Shown here piece by piece: positions 18,395 through 27,279 of a DNA stretch of 56,995 nt. The stretch is from assembly GCA_024398095.1 (NCBI GenBank), contig JAKSJK010000005.1, positions 1-56,995 on the forward strand, in the 5' to 3' direction. The position numbers and the translations under genes are program-made. The notes under the pieces were generated by a model. It saw only the letters and a program-made list of their open reading frames with translations. It was not told the origin of the DNA and ran no database searches. This DNA is from Bacteroidales bacterium (GTDB lineage Bacteria > Bacteroidota > Bacteroidia > Bacteroidales > UBA932). Each line of letters opens with the position of its first letter. Position 1 is the stretch's first letter.

Positions 18395-19642
18395 ATGAAG
18401 AAATTCCTATATAGCCTGAGCCTTGCGGCTCTGATAATTTTCAGCACCAGCTCCAGCTGCAAGAAGGATCCGACCCCGACTCCGACACCGAAACCTCAGG
18501 GCACCCTCGTGGTAATGCCTCTGAGCCTTACCTTCGCGCCAGAAGGAGGTTCGCAGAATCTCACCCTCAATGCCAGCGAAGAGTGGACGGCTACCTGTCC
18601 GGAATGGGTTACTCTCAACCCTGCTTCCGGAACCGGTGAAAGCAAGACCATCAAGCTTGCTGTAACAGTGGCTGCCAGCACCGAGGCTGAGCGCAAGGGA
18701 GAAATCACCGTTTCACTGAAATCCGGCAAGAGCGAGAAGATTGCCGTAACCCAGCAGAGCGGAGAGACCACCTATACCAGCCTCGAGGGCAAGAAAATCC
18801 TCATTGCAGGCAACTCGATGGTCTACTACGGCGGCTGCGTGATCAACGGCAACCAGAAGAGCAGCGACACCGGACTTCTCTACCAGCTTATAAGGGCCTA
18901 CGGCGAGACTGCGACCGTATATGACTGCACCTTCGGAGGACACGCCCTCCACGACTTCACTGAGAAGGGCTGCACATCATCCAACCTGCACGGTGACAGC
19001 GGCACCTCTTCTTCAGGAAACTGCCCAGGCGTCGGCACCGAACTGCTCATCCCGAACCTTGCATCTGTAGACTACCTCTTCATTTCCGAGGCAGGCAACA
19101 ACAACAGCGCGTTCTACACAGACGCCACGGCTATTTTCAACCGCGTCAAGGCAGCCAATCCAAATGTGAAGTGCTTCTACATCAACCACATCTACAGCGT
19201 CTATAAAGGCCACACCAGCGTGACCTCCCAGCTGAAGAACCTCCACGACAGGGACGGTGTCACCATCATCAACTGCGGCCAGCTGGCCTACGACATCTAC
19301 ACCGGCAAGTTGAAGGTGCCGGGCGGAAGCATGACCTACTCAGACCGCTACACCTTCTGCAACCACACATCCTCAGACACCCACCATCCAAACCCTCTGA
19401 TGGGCTACATCATGGCCCAGATGTGCTACTGCGCCCTCACCGGCAGGGATGCATACTATGAGGATTACGCGAAGATGGTCAAGGGCTCTACCTACGGTGG
19501 CGGCGGAAGTGTCACCTACAGCAACTACTACTCGAAGTACTACACCACAGCTGCAGCCCATCCATTCATGGACGTGATCGACAACGCAGCCGAGATCAAG
19601 GGCATACAGCAGCTGATTCCGACATATATAGATAAGTATTAG
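18395..19642 (+). CDS. BACON-domain SGNH/GDSL-like esterase lipoprotein
   Basis: A 415-residue lipoprotein (signal ending SSSC near residue 22, then a repeated Pro-Thr linker). A BACON domain at about 35-125 is followed by an SGNH-hydrolase-like domain from about residue 130. The nucleophile block is KILIAGNSMVYYGG (Ser near 141), a GN-containing block is FISEAGNNNS near 230, and the C-terminal catalytic Asp/His block is SSDTHHPNP near 327. These fit an SGNH/DUF4886-like carbohydrate esterase that removes acyl groups from a polysaccharide. As the last gene of the operon it hints that the target glycan is acetylated or otherwise esterified. The exact ester is unknown. Confidence 0.75.
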   Translation: MKKFLYSLSLAALIIFSTSSSCKKDPTPTPTPKPQGTLVVMPLSLTFAPEGGSQNLTLNASEEWTATCPEWVTLNPASGTGESKTIKLAVTVAASTEAERKGEITVSLKSGKSEKIAVTQQSGETTYTSLEGKKILIAGNSMVYYGGCVINGNQKSSDTGLLYQLIRAYGETATVYDCTFGGHALHDFTEKGCTSSNLHGDSGTSSSGNCPGVGTELLIPNLASVDYLFISEAGNNNSAFYTDATAIFNRVKAANPNVKCFYINHIYSVYKGHTSVTSQLKNLHDRDGVTIINCGQLAYDIYTGKLKVPGGSMTYSDRYTFCNHTSSDTHHPNPLMGYIMAQMCYCALTGRDAYYEDYAKMVKGSTYGGGGSVTYSNYYSKYYTTAAAHPFMDVIDNAAEIKGIQQLIPTYIDKY

Positions 19643-19647
19643 TCTCT

Positions 19648-19734
19648 CTGCCGGGTCTGCCACCGGGTCGCAGAAAACATTTCCGCGCAAAAATCTTTCA
19701 TTTATATGATTTTTATTTCATGCGGACCCGGCAG
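19648..19734. repeat. Long-spaced inverted repeat before fructokinase
   Basis: CTGCCGGGTC (19648-19657) is the exact reverse complement of GACCCGGCAG (19725-19734). The match extends by three more bases inward with one G-U pair. The 67 bases between are AT-rich. It could be a transcript-end structure for the SusCD operon or an operator for the fructokinase-regulator operon. Confidence 0.5.
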
Positions 19735-19803
19735 ATTAATCAATCTCGAATTTTTCTTGTGATATTTATCAAAACATTTATTCACTAAAACTAACGATTG
19801 ATT

Positions 19804-20682
19804 ATGAGCAATAAAGTTGTCGGAATCGGAGAGGCACTCTGGGACTGCCTGCCGGAAGGACGGAAGCTGGGTGGCGCACCCGCAAATTTCGCATACCATG
19901 TAAGCCAGTTCGGACTGGACAGCTGCGTAGTAAGCGCCGTGGGTTCAGACCTCCTCGGACGCGAAATCCTTGACATATTCACAGAAAAATCCCTTCCATG
20001 GAACATCCCTGTTGTAGAATACCCGACAGGCACAGTGCAGGTCAAACTGGATGGGAAAGGAATTCCGCAGTACGACATAAAAGAGAACGTGGCGTGGGAC
20101 AACATCCCACTCACACCTGCCCTCAAGGAACTCGCGGGTGAAACCGTAGCTATCTGCTGGGGCTCTCTTGCGCAGCGCAACGAGACAAGCCAAGCGACCA
20201 TCAATGCCTTCATCGACGCAATGCCTGAGAGCAAAGACACACTTAAGGTCTTCGACATCAACCTTCGTCAGAAATTCTACACAAAGGAGATTATCGAAAC
20301 CTCTTTCAAAAAATGCAACATCCTCAAAATCAATGATGAAGAGCTTGTGGTCGTAAGCCAGCTCTTCGGAATCGAGGGCAGCGACGGGCAAAAATGCCGG
20401 AAGCTGGTCGATGACTATGGTCTGAAGATGCTGATTCTGACCTGCGGAGTAGACGGTTCATATGTCTTCACTCCGGACGGAAATGTAAGTTTCCAGGGCA
20501 CTCCGAAGGTGGAAGTTGCCGACACCGTCGGTGCAGGAGATTCCTTTACCGCAACCTTCGTCGCATCCATCCTCAAAGGCAAGTCAGTAAAAGAGGCACA
20601 CAAACTGGCAGTCAGGGTGAGCGCATTCGTATGCACCCAGCATGGCGCCATGCCTGTCCTCCCAGAAGAATACAAATCATGA
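19804..20682 (+). CDS. Fructokinase, PfkB family
   Basis: A cytoplasmic sugar kinase of 292 residues phosphorylating fructose released by the fructan locus. Family marks are GEALWDCLPEG and KLGGAPANFAYH near the N-terminus (the substrate-binding lid region), and DTVGAGDSFTA near residue 240, the PfkB C-terminal signature with the catalytic Asp. Specificity is inferred from resemblance to BT1757-type fructokinases and from the GH32 and permease genes nearby. I used ATG 19804; an upstream TTG at 19798 adds two residues. The stop overlaps the next gene's start in ATGA, so translation is probably coupled. Confidence 0.92.
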   Translation: MSNKVVGIGEALWDCLPEGRKLGGAPANFAYHVSQFGLDSCVVSAVGSDLLGREILDIFTEKSLPWNIPVVEYPTGTVQVKLDGKGIPQYDIKENVAWDNIPLTPALKELAGETVAICWGSLAQRNETSQATINAFIDAMPESKDTLKVFDINLRQKFYTKEIIETSFKKCNILKINDEELVVVSQLFGIEGSDGQKCRKLVDDYGLKMLILTCGVDGSYVFTPDGNVSFQGTPKVEVADTVGAGDSFTATFVASILKGKSVKEAHKLAVRVSAFVCTQHGAMPVLPEEYKS

Positions 20683-22250
20683 AGTTCCTGCTCAAACTGA
20701 GCCTTGTCCTCTGCCTTCTTGCTACCGTTTCGTGCAAGGATAAAGACATAAAGCTGATCGGAGTTTCACAATGTTCCTCCGATGAGTGGCGCGACCAGAT
20801 GAACTCCGAGATGAAAAGGGAGGCCTTTCTTCATCCCGAACTTCACCTTGAGTTTCGCAGTAGCGATGACGACAGCCAGAAGCAGATCGAGGACATTGAA
20901 TATTTCATCAGCAAAAAGGTAGACCTCCTCATTATTTCGCCGAATGAGGAGACTACGCTGATACCCATTGTTGAAAAGGCCTACACTGCAGGCATACCGG
21001 TTGTACTGGTCGACCGCAAGGTAGATACCGACAAATATACAGCCTACATTGGAGGAAACAATCTCGAAGTGGGCCGTCAGGCGGCCGAATATATCTCCGA
21101 CCATCTTCCCTGCGGAGGAAACCTTATCATAATTGAAGGTCTGGAGAAATCCTCCGCCAGCAAGGAACGCAAGGCAGCCTTCCTCCATGGCATAGCCTCA
21201 AATCCGAAAATAAAGATTGTTGCAGACATCGTTGCGGACTGGCAGAGAGACAAGGCGCGCAGCATGATGGACACACTGGACCTGGGCGGGAAAAAAATCG
21301 ATGCCCTGTTCGCATTCAACGACCGTATGGCAATCGGAGCATGGGAAAGCCTCAGACAAAACGAAATCCTTTATGTCGGTGTTGACGCCCTCATGGACGA
21401 GTCGGTAGGACTGAGCAAAATCAGTGATGGAATCCTTGATGCCTCATTCCTCTACCCGACCGGGGGTGACAAGGCCATACACATAGCATGGAGCATACTG
21501 AACAACCAGCCGTATGAAAAGGAAACCATTCTCCAGACAGGTCTGGTAAATCAGTCCAATGTACATATGATACGTCTTCAGTCCATACATATCAGTGAAT
21601 TGGACCAGAAAATCGAGTTACTCAACGGCAAGTTGAATGATTTCCTTCAGCTTTACACTACGCAACGGAAATTCCTCCTGATACTGTTCATCCTGATGGT
21701 GGTGCTGCTCGTTATGAGTGAAGTAATCTATCTGGCTTACAGAAGCAACGCCAAGCTTAACGGTAAACTCAAGAAACAGAAAGAAATCCTGGAGCGACAG
21801 AGGGATGAACTCGCAGAACAGAAGGAAATGGTGGAAAGGCAGAGAGATCTGCTCGAGGAGGAAAGGGATAAACAGATAGAAGCGCGGCTCGCGGCAGAAC
21901 AGAACCGCGAAGAAAAAGCAACGGCCACCATTGAAGACGGTTTCTACAAAAGACTGATTCAGATTATCGACGACAACATGGACAACACTGCCCTTTCCGT
22001 GGATGTGCTGGGCGCCGAAGTCAATCTGGGCAGGGTCCAGCTATACAGGAAATGCAAAGCATCCTGCGGACTTTCCCCGAACGAGCTCATACGCACCCAG
22101 AGGCTGAACCGGGCGTACAAACTTCTGCACGAAACGCACATGAACATAAGCGAAGTCGCATATTCTGTCGGTTTCTCATCACCAAGCTACTTCGCGAAGT
22201 GCTATAAAGACAAGTTCGGGAAAAACCCGACTGACTCCCAGAAATATTAA
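20679..22250 (+). CDS. Transmembrane one-component regulator: sugar-binding domain-TM-coiled coil-AraC
   Basis: A 523-residue chimeric regulator. Residues 1-19 form an export signal (ATVSC); about 25-315 form a periplasmic-binding-protein fold of the LacI/ribose-binding type (IGVSQCSSDEWR, GIPVVLVDRKVDTDKYTAYIGGNN, DALFAFNDRMAIGAW). One membrane helix lies near 329-350 (FLLILFILMVVLLVMSEVIYL), then a charged coiled coil to about 415, then an AraC-type double HTH (ALSVDVLGAEVNLGRVQLYRKC and NISEVAYSVGFSSPSYFAKCY). The sensor resembles the fructose-binding domain of the hybrid two-component sensor BT1754, but histidine kinase and receiver domains are absent: only about 65 residues separate membrane helix and HTH. 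It overlaps fructokinase by 4 bp and precedes the fructan susC, so it most likely activates that operon on fructose binding. Confidence 0.88.
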   Translation: MKFLLKLSLVLCLLATVSCKDKDIKLIGVSQCSSDEWRDQMNSEMKREAFLHPELHLEFRSSDDDSQKQIEDIEYFISKKVDLLIISPNEETTLIPIVEKAYTAGIPVVLVDRKVDTDKYTAYIGGNNLEVGRQAAEYISDHLPCGGNLIIIEGLEKSSASKERKAAFLHGIASNPKIKIVADIVADWQRDKARSMMDTLDLGGKKIDALFAFNDRMAIGAWESLRQNEILYVGVDALMDESVGLSKISDGILDASFLYPTGGDKAIHIAWSILNNQPYEKETILQTGLVNQSNVHMIRLQSIHISELDQKIELLNGKLNDFLQLYTTQRKFLLILFILMVVLLVMSEVIYLAYRSNAKLNGKLKKQKEILERQRDELAEQKEMVERQRDLLEEERDKQIEARLAAEQNREEKATATIEDGFYKRLIQIIDDNMDNTALSVDVLGAEVNLGRVQLYRKCKASCGLSPNELIRTQRLNRAYKLLHETHMNISEVAYSVGFSSPSYFAKCYKDKFGKNPTDSQKY

Positions 22251-22268
22251 GCAAAATTGTTTCATTTA

Positions 22269-22308
22269 CCCCAAACAAGTTTCCCAAGAAACAAATTTGG
22301 GGTTTTTT
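22269..22308 (+). terminator. Intrinsic terminator after the fructan regulator
   Basis: CCCCAAA (22269-22275) pairs with TTTGGGG (22296-22302), with an inner GTTTC/GAAAC helix, followed by six Ts. It separates the kinase-regulator operon from the susC operon. Confidence 0.85.
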
Positions 22309-22343
22309 GTAACATAGCTGCACGCCTGCGTCAAGGAGGAGGA

Positions 22344-22351
22344 TAAATTTG
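22344..22351 (+). promoter_or_regulatory. -7 box of the fructan susC operon
   Basis: TAAATTTG matches TAnnTTTG exactly and lies 55 bp upstream of susC. No good -33 element is present, as expected of an activator-dependent PUL promoter; the GGAGGAGG just upstream may belong to the regulator's site. Confidence 0.5.
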
Positions 22352-22406
22352 TACTACCAGCAGTATTTTCTGCCGGCGGAAACTAATTAACCAATATCTA
22401 ATCCTT

Positions 22407-25400
22407 ATGACAAAAAAGGCTCTTACTATCATGATCCTTTTTCTCTGCCTTGCAGCAGGGTTGAAGGCTCAGACTATTGATGTCAAGGGTACGGTTGTGG
22501 CCAAGGCTGATGGAGAACCGCTTATCGGAGCGGCCATCATGATTGACGGTACTTCATCCGGAACCATAACAGACATCGATGGAAACTTCTCTTTTACAGT
22601 TCCATCTGACAGTAAGCTTCAAGTCTCTTTCATCGGCTTTGCGACTCAGATTCTCACTCCTGAGGCTGAAATGCTCATCCAGCTGGAGGCCGACAATGAA
22701 CTTGAAGCTGTTGTATTCGTCGGATACCAGACGATGCGAAAATCAGACCTCACCGGCGCCGTGAGTGTCGCAGATGTGAACGAGCTGTCAAAACAGAACG
22801 AGAACAACCCGATGAAGGCACTGCAGGGCCGTGTCCCGGGCATGACCATCAGCGCAGATGGCGGTCCTTCCGGTGCGGCTACGGTCCGAATCCGCGGTAT
22901 CGGCACTCTCAACAACAACGACCCGCTCTACATCATTGACGGCGTTCCTACAAAATCAGGAATGCACGAGCTCAACGGCTCCGACATTGAGAGCATCCAG
23001 GTCCTCAAGGACGCCGCGAGTGCAAGTATCTATGGTTCACGTGCAGCCAACGGTGTCATCATCATCACCACCAAGCGCGGCAAGGATGGACAGATCAAGG
23101 TAGACTTCGATGCATCTGTTGCAGCTGCCTTCTACGGCAACCGCATGAGCGCACTCAACGCAAAGGAGTGGGGACAGGCATTCTGGCAGGCAAATGTCAA
23201 TGACGGTCTCGACCCGAACAACAACAACCTCGGCTACAGATTCGACTGGGGCTACAACGCAAATGGTGTCCCTGTCCTCAACGGCGTTTCGATGAAGAAA
23301 TACCTCGACGACAACAACACCATCCCTGCAAGCGACACCGATTGGTTCAAGGAGACAACCCGTACCGGTCTTGTTCAGAACTACAACATCGCAGTCAGCA
23401 ACGGTTCAGAGAAAGGCAATGCGTACATGTCACTCGGTTATTATCGCAATGACGGTATCATCAAGACCTCGAACTTCGACCGCATGTCCGCCCGCGTAAA
23501 CTCCGAGTATAACATTATCAAGGACATCCTCACAATCGGAGAGAACCTTACCATGAACCGCACCAGCGAGGCAAGCGCTCCCGGAGGATTCCTCGACAAC
23601 GTCCTCCAGTACAACCCATCCTTCCCTATTTATAATACAAAGGGGGAATTCGCCAACCTCACCGGAGGCTATGCAGATCGTCAGAACCCGGTGGAGAGAC
23701 TCGAGCTCGGCAAGGACAACCGCTACAGCTACTGGCGTCTCTTCGGCAACGCATACATCAACCTCCAGCCTCTCAAAGGCCTGAACTTCCGCGCTACCGC
23801 AGGTATTGACTACGCTCAGAAAATGCAGCGTACCTTCACCCTTCCGATTGCCAACGGAAACGTTGCAAAACCGGAGAATGCAGTGGAAGTCAAGCAGGAG
23901 CACTGGATGAAGTGGATGGCCAACCTCGTAGCCACCTACAATCTCAATATCGGCAGACACCGCGCAGACTTCATGCTCGGTACCGAGTTCAACCGTCAGA
24001 ATGACACCTGGTTCGGTGGCAAGCGCTACGATTACGCCATCCTTACCCCGGACTTCATGTGGCCTGATGCCGGCGTCGGCGTAAAAGAGGTCTTTGGTGC
24101 CGGTTCGGGATACTCTCTCGTATCTTTCTTCGGACGCATCAACTACACCTTCAACGAGAAATACCTGGCCAGTGTAATCGTACGCCGTGATGGTTCCAGC
24201 CGATTCGGCAAGAACAACATGTGGGGTACCTTCCCGTCTATAAGCCTCGGCTGGCGCATAAGCGAGGAAGAATGGATGCGCGGCACGAAGTCCTGGATGA
24301 ACAACCTCAAGCTCCGTGCATCATGGGGCCAGACCGGTAACCAGGAAATCGACAACAACGCCCGCTACACCATCTATGTACCTAACTACGGCGAGGCAGG
24401 CTTCGGAGGCCAGTCAGGCGGAACATCATACGATATCGCAGGTACCAACGGCGGCCATATCCTCGACAGCGGCTTCATGCGCACCCAGCTCGGCAATGAC
24501 AACATCAAGTGGGAGACAACCACCCAGACCAACATCGGTCTCGACTTTGCCTTCCTCAATGACAGAATCTACGGTAGCATCGAGTGGTACGACAAACGGT
24601 CCAACGACATCCTCGTATATATGCCTGGCATCGCAGTTATGGGCGAAGGCAGCGACATGTGGATCAATGCCGGAAAGATGAAGAATATCGGTGCAGAGTT
24701 CAATGCAGGCATTCGTGGTGGCATAGGCGACTTCAGCTATGACTTCAACGGTAACATCAGTACCTACAGGAACACTGTAACAGCTCTGCCGGCAACAATC
24801 GCTGCACGCGACACCTTCGGCGGCAATGGCGTAAAGAGCGTTGTGGGACATCCTATGGGCGCACAGGTCGGTTATATCTTTGACGGCATATTCAAGAGCC
24901 AGGAAGAAATAGACAACCACGCATACCAGGAGGGCGCAGGTCTCGGCCGTATGAGATTCAAGGATCTCAATAATGATGGAAAGATCACGGAAGCCGACCA
25001 GGATTGGATCTACAGTCCGGTCCCTGACTTTACCTACGGTTTCAACATCTATCTCCAGTACAAGAACTGGGATTTCACGCTCTTCTGCCAGGGTGTTGCC
25101 GGGGTTGATGTCATCTCCGACCTCAAAAAGGAGACCGACCTCTGGGCTGGTGTCAATGTCGCCAACCTCAACAAAGGCAAGCGCCTTCTCAACGCATGGA
25201 GTCCTGTCAACCAGAACTCCAACATCCCAGCCCTTTCTACCTATAACAATAATAATGAGACCCGTGTTTCCACCTATTTCGTAGAGAATGGTTCATACCT
25301 AAAGGGACGTACCATCCAGATTGGCTACAATTTCCCGGAGCATATCTGCCAGGCAGCCCACATGCAGCGCCTGCGCATGTATCTCTCAGCCCAGAACTTC

Positions 25401-25505
25401 TTCACGATCAAGAGTAGGAACTTCACCGGCGTGGATCCCGAGAACGCAAACTTCGGCTATCCTATCCCTGTGAATGCCACATTCGGTATCAACATAACAT
25501 TCTAA
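22407..25505 (+). CDS. SusC-family TonB-dependent transporter, fructan locus
   Basis: An outer-membrane importer of 1032 residues, predicted to take up fructo-oligosaccharides. The signal peptide ends LKAQ near residue 22. A carboxypeptidase-regulatory-like domain (GTVVAKADGEPLIGAAIMIDG) is followed by the plug (VFVGYQTMRKSDLTGAVSV, near residue 105; GRVPGMTISADGGPSGAATV; IYGSRAANGVIIITTKRG) and the barrel ending NITF. It heads an operon of SusD, DUF4960-like protein, two GH32 enzymes and a permease with gaps of at most about 25 bp or overlaps. Substrate is inferred from those neighbours and from the order shared with BT1763-BT1758. Confidence 0.96.
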   Translation: MTKKALTIMILFLCLAAGLKAQTIDVKGTVVAKADGEPLIGAAIMIDGTSSGTITDIDGNFSFTVPSDSKLQVSFIGFATQILTPEAEMLIQLEADNELEAVVFVGYQTMRKSDLTGAVSVADVNELSKQNENNPMKALQGRVPGMTISADGGPSGAATVRIRGIGTLNNNDPLYIIDGVPTKSGMHELNGSDIESIQVLKDAASASIYGSRAANGVIIITTKRGKDGQIKVDFDASVAAAFYGNRMSALNAKEWGQAFWQANVNDGLDPNNNNLGYRFDWGYNANGVPVLNGVSMKKYLDDNNTIPASDTDWFKETTRTGLVQNYNIAVSNGSEKGNAYMSLGYYRNDGIIKTSNFDRMSARVNSEYNIIKDILTIGENLTMNRTSEASAPGGFLDNVLQYNPSFPIYNTKGEFANLTGGYADRQNPVERLELGKDNRYSYWRLFGNAYINLQPLKGLNFRATAGIDYAQKMQRTFTLPIANGNVAKPENAVEVKQEHWMKWMANLVATYNLNIGRHRADFMLGTEFNRQNDTWFGGKRYDYAILTPDFMWPDAGVGVKEVFGAGSGYSLVSFFGRINYTFNEKYLASVIVRRDGSSRFGKNNMWGTFPSISLGWRISEEEWMRGTKSWMNNLKLRASWGQTGNQEIDNNARYTIYVPNYGEAGFGGQSGGTSYDIAGTNGGHILDSGFMRTQLGNDNIKWETTTQTNIGLDFAFLNDRIYGSIEWYDKRSNDILVYMPGIAVMGEGSDMWINAGKMKNIGAEFNAGIRGGIGDFSYDFNGNISTYRNTVTALPATIAARDTFGGNGVKSVVGHPMGAQVGYIFDGIFKSQEEIDNHAYQEGAGLGRMRFKDLNNDGKITEADQDWIYSPVPDFTYGFNIYLQYKNWDFTLFCQGVAGVDVISDLKKETDLWAGVNVANLNKGKRLLNAWSPVNQNSNIPALSTYNNNNETRVSTYFVENGSYLKGRTIQIGYNFPEHICQAAHMQRLRMYLSAQNFFTIKSRNFTGVDPENANFGYPIPVNATFGINITF

Positions 25506-25518
25506 GCAGGAAGTGAAC

Positions 25519-27255
25519 ATGAAAAAGTTACTGATATATATCGCAGTCCTGGCAACAGCCCTGACCAGCGCATCTTGCAACAAGTTCCTGACCGAACAGC
25601 TCCCACAGGGCACCCTCAGTGATGAGCAGGTCAAGGACCCGGCGTATGTGGACAACATGATTATCTCGGCCTATGCCATCTTCACGACAGCGGAAGACAT
25701 CAACTCCTCATTCTCGATGTGGAACTATGATGTCCGCAGCGACGATGCATACAAGGGTGGCAGCAGCACCAATGACGGAGATGTATTCCACCAGCTCGAG
25801 GTTGAGAAAGGTGTCCTCACCACCAACTGGAACATCAACGACATGTGGGTACGCCTCTACAGGGCTATTGCCCGTGTCAACACCGCAATCGCAGTGGTGG
25901 AAAAATGTGACGAGAGTGTCTATGCTCTCAAGAACGAGCGTCTGTCTGAACTCTTCTTCCTCCGTGCATACGGTCACTTCCTTCTGAAGAGGATGTACAA
26001 GAACATCCCATTCCTCATCAGGACCGACTATACCTACGAGGAATACGGTGAGATTTCCAACACCGAGTTCAGCAATGACGAGGGCTGGCAGAAAATCATC
26101 GACGACCTCAAATTCGCCTTCAAATACCTTCCAGACACCCAGGAGGATCTGGGACGTCCATCCAAGTCAGCCTGTGCCGCCTTCCTTGCCAAGGCATACC
26201 TTTACAAGGCATACCGCCAGGACAATCCGCAGAGCCACGAGATTACCTCTATTGACGAGAAGGACCTTGAGGCCGTATTGAGCTACACAGACCCGGAAAT
26301 CTATTCCAAGGGCGGTTTCGACCTCGAGGAGGATATACACAACAACTTCCGTCCTGAGGAAATGTATGAGAACGGAAAGGAGTCCATCTGGGCGATGCAG
26401 TACTCACGCAACGACGGTTCCACCTACGGCAACCTCAACTGGAGCACCGGTCTTATCCCGCCAAACATTGACGGCGTAACCGACGGCGGCTGCGACTTCT
26501 ACAAGCCTTCCCAGAACCTCGTGAACGCATATCGTACCGGCGTGGACGGTCTTCCATTCCTTGACAGCTTCAATAGCAAGGACTACGACAAGGCTTCCGA
26601 CACTGCGGATCCGCGCCTCTTCCTTACAGTAGGCATGCCTGACCTTCCTTACATGTTCAACCACAACTTCATCATGGACCGTTCCAACAACTGGAGCCGT
26701 TCCGGAGGCCTCTACGGTTACAATGTATCCCTCAAGCAGAATGTCGATCCTGCTCTCAGCGGTTCATACCTCATCAAAGGCTCATACTGGGCAACTTCAA
26801 TGAACCGCATCGTGTTCCGATATGCCGATGTGCTTCTCATGCGTGCAGAGGCACTCGCACAGCTCGGACGCACTCCTGAGGCTATCGAACTCGTAAACAA
26901 GATCCGCACACGTGCTGCCGGTTCAACCCAGATGATCAGCACCTACCCGTCAAAATACGGTGTCAAGTTCCTCTGCCGCAACTACAACGGCTCCTATGAC
27001 AAGGAAACCGCAGTGAAGATTGTCAAGATGGAGAGACGTCTCGAGCTCGCGATGGAATCCGAACGTTTCTTCGACCTCGTACGCTGGGGTGATGCAAAGG
27101 CCGTCCTCACCAAATATTTCGACGAGGAGAAGGGAAAATGCAACATTTACACGGAAGCTGAGTTCACTGCAAATAAAAATGAGTATCTTCCGATTCCTCA
27201 CGAGCAGGTTTCAGCGGCCAATGGCCACTATACACAGAACATCGGCAACTGGTAG
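25519..27255 (+). CDS. SusD-family lipoprotein, fructan locus
   Basis: A 578-residue surface lipoprotein partner of the SusC at 22407. Signal and lipobox end TSASC near residue 20, followed by NKFLTEQLPQG, typical of SusD N-termini. Other SusD marks are RAIARVNTAIAVVEK, LFFLRAYGHFLLKRMYKNIPFL, FRYADVLLMRAEALAQLGRTPEAIELVNKIRTRA and the C-terminal ERRLELAMESERFFDLVRWGDA block. I used ATG 25519; the GTG at 25513 is less likely because the signal peptide begins at MKK. Confidence 0.95.
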   Translation: MKKLLIYIAVLATALTSASCNKFLTEQLPQGTLSDEQVKDPAYVDNMIISAYAIFTTAEDINSSFSMWNYDVRSDDAYKGGSSTNDGDVFHQLEVEKGVLTTNWNINDMWVRLYRAIARVNTAIAVVEKCDESVYALKNERLSELFFLRAYGHFLLKRMYKNIPFLIRTDYTYEEYGEISNTEFSNDEGWQKIIDDLKFAFKYLPDTQEDLGRPSKSACAAFLAKAYLYKAYRQDNPQSHEITSIDEKDLEAVLSYTDPEIYSKGGFDLEEDIHNNFRPEEMYENGKESIWAMQYSRNDGSTYGNLNWSTGLIPPNIDGVTDGGCDFYKPSQNLVNAYRTGVDGLPFLDSFNSKDYDKASDTADPRLFLTVGMPDLPYMFNHNFIMDRSNNWSRSGGLYGYNVSLKQNVDPALSGSYLIKGSYWATSMNRIVFRYADVLLMRAEALAQLGRTPEAIELVNKIRTRAAGSTQMISTYPSKYGVKFLCRNYNGSYDKETAVKIVKMERRLELAMESERFFDLVRWGDAKAVLTKYFDEEKGKCNIYTEAEFTANKNEYLPIPHEQVSAANGHYTQNIGNW

Positions 27256-27279
27256 CAGGTAGAAAACTAATAAGCAAAT

